Of a DNA stretch of 24,723 bases, positions 22,348-24,723 are shown piece after piece. The position numbers and the translations under genes were made by a program. The notes below the pieces were generated by a model, which had not been told where the DNA came from, searched no databases, and was given only the letters and a program-made list of their open reading frames with translations. The DNA is from a virus, in the IMG/VR virus record IMGVR_UViG_3300048800_000246, positions 1 through 24,723 of that record. One strand, 5' to 3'. Position 1 is the first letter of the stretch; every line of letters begins with the position of its first letter.

Positions 22348-22716
22348 CTAACCTCCCTCAGATTGGCGCGCGATATAGTCGGCCATGCGCCGCTCTGCCG
22401 CCTCCATCTCGCGCGCCGGCGTCTTGTCAGTCCGCTTGCTGAACGCATGCAGCAGGATGAAGCGCTGCCCGGCCGTTGCGAAGTAGAGCACCCGGTAGTC
22501 GCGTTTCCCCGACGGGATGCGCAACTCAAACAACTTGCCGCGCAGGTGGCGACAGTGCGGCATGGCGAGCTGCGTACCGTGCGCGGCCAACAACCGGAAA
22601 TACCCCCAGATGCGCCGGCGGTCCGTGGCGTCCAGAGTGTCTAACCACTGCTCGACCGGACGCTGCTCCTTCGCATCCTGGTAGAAGGAAACTGCCCAGC
22701 GCGCCGGTTGGCTCAT
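22348..22716 (-). CDS. HigB/RelE-like toxin, phage Gp49-like family
   Basis: This 122-aa protein has the features of the Gp49-like HigB family: WAVSFYQDAKEQRPVEQWLD, then LRGKLFELRIPSGKRDYRVLYFA, and ILLHAFSKRTDKTPAREMEAAERR. Known: these toxins are ribosome-dependent mRNA endonucleases. The Arg, Lys and Tyr residues of the conserved core are present. The ATG at 22716 is chosen over 22725 because the -10 box covers 22724-22729. The predicted transcript would begin at about 22717, so the message would be nearly leaderless. The toxin is first and the antitoxin second, the usual order for higBA. Confidence 0.8.
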   Translation of the reverse strand: MSQPARWAVSFYQDAKEQRPVEQWLDTLDATDRRRIWGYFRLLAAHGTQLAMPHCRHLRGKLFELRIPSGKRDYRVLYFATAGQRFILLHAFSKRTDKTPAREMEAAERRMADYIARQSEGG

Positions 22717-22723
22717 TCCATTC

Positions 22724-22752
22724 ATGATAACATTCCTGTTATGGGGTGTCAA
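22724..22752 (-). promoter_or_regulatory. Promoter and operator of the toxin-antitoxin pair
   Basis: On the minus strand TTGACA (22747-22752) and TATCAT (22724-22729) are exactly 17 bases apart. The palindrome ATAACA-GGAA-TGTTAT (22727-22742) lies between them and overlaps the -10, so a bound antitoxin would block polymerase. Transcription should begin near 22717, adjacent to the toxin ATG. Confidence 0.65.
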
Positions 22753-22764
22753 GGTGTGGACCGA

Positions 22765-22794
22765 CTGCGGACTCTTTCAGCGTTTCGTCCGCAG
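22765..22794. repeat. 8-bp hairpin between the toxin promoter and the SprT gene
   Basis: CTGCGGAC and GTCCGCAG pair across a 14-base loop. It lies between the SprT stop and the toxin-antitoxin promoter on the same strand. There is no T-run, so it is not a classical terminator, though it may still separate the two transcripts. Confidence 0.35.
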
Positions 22795-22829
22795 CCGACA
22801 GCGCACGCAATTCTTGTGTGCCGCATGAC

Positions 22830-23387
22830 TTATTCCCTTCGCGGTATGAGGCCTCTTCGCTCATACCCTTTTCGGATCTTGTTAATCCTGTCGGCATTAC
22901 GAACAGCAATGCGCCATGCACCCCGCAGCCATGGCACGTGCTTCAGAGCGGTATCACCAAATTGGGTTTTGGCATAGCGGACAATTTGACTCCACTTCGG
23001 TCGCGGCTCATGCATAGCGAATGTATCGAGATCCGATCTAAACTCGCGAATCGTTTGATTCCAGTTCGGCCCCGAACTGTACGACCCGATCTGTACTTTG
23101 GCCCATGTTTCGCCGCGATCCGCGAGATATTGAAGACGCTCCTGAAACTTGCGGCCGTGAGACATGCAGCCGATATGGAGCATTTCATGTAAAAGAACCT
23201 CACGCAGCTGTTTGCCTTTGAGGTTGGAGCGCAGGTAGATGGTTCGTCGCTTTGGCACGCATTCGCCCTGGAAGTCACCCAGCTTTTGGTATCGAGCGAG
23301 GCTGGAAAACTTGACTCGGTAGCGCGGCTTCCTCCCATTCCAGAATTGCTCGTTCAATTCATCAAACAGTTCGGATAGTTGGCTCAT
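22830..23387 (-). CDS. SprT-like zinc metallopeptidase
   Basis: This 185-aa protein starts at an ATG at 23387 (AGGAGG eight bases upstream); the frame is open to 23699, with another ATG at 23459. It opens with LSELFDELNEQFWNGRKPRY, the usual SprT beginning, followed by the HExxH site in LLHEMLHIGCMSHGRKFQERL (His67, Glu68, His71, with His77 as the probable third ligand). A C-terminal segment of about 75 residues (WNQTIREFRSDLDTFAMHEP and on) has no zinc ribbon. Known: SprT/Spartan-like proteases cut proteins bound to DNA. Phage and island copies are common and their targets are unknown. Confidence 0.8.
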   Translation of the reverse strand: MSQLSELFDELNEQFWNGRKPRYRVKFSSLARYQKLGDFQGECVPKRRTIYLRSNLKGKQLREVLLHEMLHIGCMSHGRKFQERLQYLADRGETWAKVQIGSYSSGPNWNQTIREFRSDLDTFAMHEPRPKWSQIVRYAKTQFGDTALKHVPWLRGAWRIAVRNADRINKIRKGYERRGLIPRRE

Positions 23388-23487
23388 GGCTTCCGCCTCC
23401 TGTGGTGGACAAGATATGATTGCCCCGCCGGCAATCGTAGGCTCGTATTGTAGGAGCATTTGGCTTACCCCGCCTCCTCCCTTACGC

Positions 23488-23712
23488 TCAGCCGGCGCGA
23501 TGCTGCCGAGCCGCGGCGTCAAAGCCTTGCGTGTATGCCTCGATCGCACGGCGGCCCTGATGCCTGTGGAAGTCGTCGCCGTATGTGTACTGGCGCTCGC
23601 CCTTCTGACCATCTTGCCAGCCCATGACAAAAAGGGAAAGAAGGTTATACGAGCGAATGAATCGCTTGGGAACTTCAACGCCTTTGGGCAGCTGGTCAAG
23701 AATGTTAGGCAT
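23488..23712 (-). CDS. Small unknown protein (74 aa)
   Basis: The ATG at 23712 overlaps the stop of the double LuxR-HTH gene by eight bases and has GGAG nine bases upstream. The sequence starts MPNILDQLPKGVEVPKRF; the middle is FVMGWQDGQKGERQYTYGDD, and the end RAIEAYTQGFDAAARQHRAG. The FxxGWxDG..G pattern recurs towards the end as YTQGFDAA, suggesting two copies of a short motif also seen in small phage proteins. No family name can be given. It is probably in one transcript with its neighbours. Confidence 0.6.
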   Translation of the reverse strand: MPNILDQLPKGVEVPKRFIRSYNLLSLFVMGWQDGQKGERQYTYGDDFHRHQGRRAIEAYTQGFDAAARQHRAG

Positions 23713-24565
23713 TTCTGATTGCTCCTTCCGTTTCCGTCATGCAGACTACTGCCGGCGCGACCGCTTCACCCTCCTCGAACAATTCGCGGTGCTGCAGCAG
23801 CTCGGCGACACAGTGCACTCGCAGCCGCTTGTAGATGTTTGCCCGGTGTGCCCTTGCTCTGACAAATGGAATCTTCAGCGCCTCGGCGATCTGTTCATTA
23901 GACTTGCTGACCGCGATCAACCTCGCGACTTCCTTCTCGCGCAAGGTCAGCGGCTCGGGGTCAGTTGGCGCCGGGTTGGCGCGCAGCCAAGTGGTCAGCG
24001 GCTCGGGGTCAGTTGGCGCCGGGTTGGCGCGCAGCCAGGTGGTCAGCCCCTGCGCGTCGATCACTCCGGTCTTGAAGAGAATCATGCCTCTATGCGTCAT
24101 GACCGTCGTCTTGTCGAGCCTGAGCGCTTCGGCGAGCTCGCGGCTGCTTTGTCCTGCGGCGATGCATTCGGCGACCTCGCGCTCCTCTGCTGTCAGCGGC
24201 CGCTGTACAATCGTTGAAAGTTCGGCGGCAGGCTGCAGGCTCTCCGGCACTCCGGCAAGGGCACTGGAGCAGGCGACCACACCCCCGCCAAGAGCGCGGG
24301 GCAGGTGAGCGGGTCGCGGCGCTGGTATTGCTTTTGTCCCCCAATCTTGAACTGTGAGGGGCGCGCCCAACAGCATCGGCGCGAATTCCGCGCGCAGCCC
24401 CAGCCCCAGCGCCACAGCCGTCAATACATCGCTCGCGCCCGCCTGGTAAGCGCGCCGCTCATCCGGATTTCTGTACGCTCTCACGCTCATCACGACTGCG
24501 GCGCCGCTGACTGCGGCAAGGACGCCGCTAATATGCTCCGCGACGACTTCGGCAAGTGGCTTCAT
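23705..24565 (-). CDS. Protein with two LuxR-type HTH domains
   Basis: This 286-aa protein starts at an ATG at 24565 that overlaps the preceding stop (ATGA). The first 120 residues are Ala/Leu-rich and fit no known sensor domain. HTH 1 (about 123-178) runs from PLTAEEREVAECIAAGQSSR through ELAEALRLDKTTVMTHRG. HTH 2 (about 206-262) runs from LTLREKEVARLIAVSKSNEQ through IAEALKIPFVRARAHRANIY. The linker holds two perfect copies of TTWLRANPAPTDPEPL. A tandem pair of LuxR HTH domains in one chain is uncommon and could bind two half-sites without dimerising. There is no receiver or autoinducer domain. It is likely a transcription regulator of the element. Confidence 0.7.
   Translation of the reverse strand: MKPLAEVVAEHISGVLAAVSGAAVVMSVRAYRNPDERRAYQAGASDVLTAVALGLGLRAEFAPMLLGAPLTVQDWGTKAIPAPRPAHLPRALGGGVVACSSALAGVPESLQPAAELSTIVQRPLTAEEREVAECIAAGQSSRELAEALRLDKTTVMTHRGMILFKTGVIDAQGLTTWLRANPAPTDPEPLTTWLRANPAPTDPEPLTLREKEVARLIAVSKSNEQIAEALKIPFVRARAHRANIYKRLRVHCVAELLQHRELFEEGEAVAPAVVCMTETEGAIRNA
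23947..24042 (-). repeat. 48-bp in-frame tandem repeat in the HTH linker
   Basis: Two copies of a 48-bp unit differ by one base (CAAGTGG against CAGGTGG). Each encodes 16 residues. Slippage would change the spacing between the two HTH domains without breaking the frame. Confidence 0.75.
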
Positions 24566-24723
24566 GGCTGTTTGCCTTTCGCCACCGGCGGCCGCAGCGA
24601 GAAGCCGGCTTTCTCGGCTTCATCCACAATGCGCCAGGTCAACCATTGGCGCGCGCGTTTGGAAAGTCTGCCGATCAACTCGACGGCATGCGAGACTGCT
24701 TTGATGTCCGCGGACATTGTCAT
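24562..24723 (-). CDS. Small unknown protein at window edge (53 aa or longer)
   Basis: The visible frame begins with an ATG on the last base of the window (MTMSADIKAVSHAVELIGRL) and ends KAGFSLRPPVAKGKQP, with its TGA overlapping the next ATG. The true start may lie outside. It is helical and basic (SKRARQWLTWRIVDEAEKAG), of the size and kind of small phage early proteins. No family is recognised. Confidence 0.5.
   Translation of the reverse strand: MTMSADIKAVSHAVELIGRLSKRARQWLTWRIVDEAEKAGFSLRPPVAKGKQP

Noticed and set aside
1-24723. CRISPR arrays, tRNA or rRNA genes
   Set aside because: No spaced array of direct repeats, no tRNA-like cloverleaf with the conserved T-loop, and no rRNA sequence was seen.

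Overview
The window is bacterial DNA of fairly high GC, with Shine-Dalgarno motifs at most starts. The species cannot be read from it. The large NACHT/HEAT protein and the Thr/Pro-rich membrane-anchored protein are loosely reminiscent of Chloroflexota or other large free-living bacteria, but this is only an impression. Most of the window (about 5.3 kb to the right edge) is a cryptic prophage or phage-derived element whose genes all lie on the minus strand. A different segment sits on its left: a NACHT-type gene and a plus-strand serine recombinase.

Layout, left to right. 1-3.1 kb: a minus-strand STAND/NACHT NTPase with HEAT-like repeats and a P-loop that lacks its lysine. 3.1-3.6 kb: intergenic, with a C10 tract. 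3.6-5.4 kb: a small ORF and a large serine recombinase on the plus strand. 5.3-7.0 kb: a second large serine recombinase on the minus strand, meeting the first tail to tail with a 74-bp overlap, preceded by an overlapping small ORF. 7.3-7.8 kb: a coupled pair of small genes. 7.8-8.2 kb: non-coding DNA rich in inverted repeats. 8.2-9.2 kb: a tyrosine integrase that needs a one-base frame correction. 9.3-10.6 kb: a compact group (small basic protein, DUF4417-like protein, the first 24 codons of a nuclease-like gene, a 62-aa protein, a gene fragment). 10.6-13.6 kb: tape measure protein and putative tail assembly chaperone. 13.7-15.8 kb: large and small terminase. 15.9-18.9 kb: a zinc-ribbon peptide, a TOPRIM primase and a DUF3987-like putative helicase. 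19.0-20.5 kb: two ribbon-helix-helix proteins and two unknown proteins among several palindromes. 20.7-21.8 kb: a membrane-anchored protein with a 426-bp internal duplication. 21.9-22.8 kb: a HigB/HigA-like toxin-antitoxin pair with a clear promoter-operator. 22.8-24.7 kb: an SprT-like metallopeptidase, a 74-aa protein, a double LuxR-HTH protein and a small protein at the edge.

Read along the minus strand, this is a phage-like order: regulation, replication, packaging, tail, integration. Portal, protease, capsid, head-tail connector and baseplate genes are missing. Terminase is followed at once by the tail chaperone and tape measure genes. A conserved block of about 20 bp with the palindrome TTGACNNGTCAA occurs three times: before terminase, between terminase and tail genes, and after the tape measure. 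It thus brackets the two surviving late modules. With the frameshifted integrase and the clipped nuclease gene, this suggests a deletion derivative or phage satellite.

Strongest items for follow-up: the three TTGACNNGTCAA blocks, the missing head module, the recombinase junction, the leaderless-looking toxin-antitoxin promoter, the NACHT protein without a P-loop lysine, and the enrichment of GCGCCGGC everywhere except the leftmost 4.5 kb.
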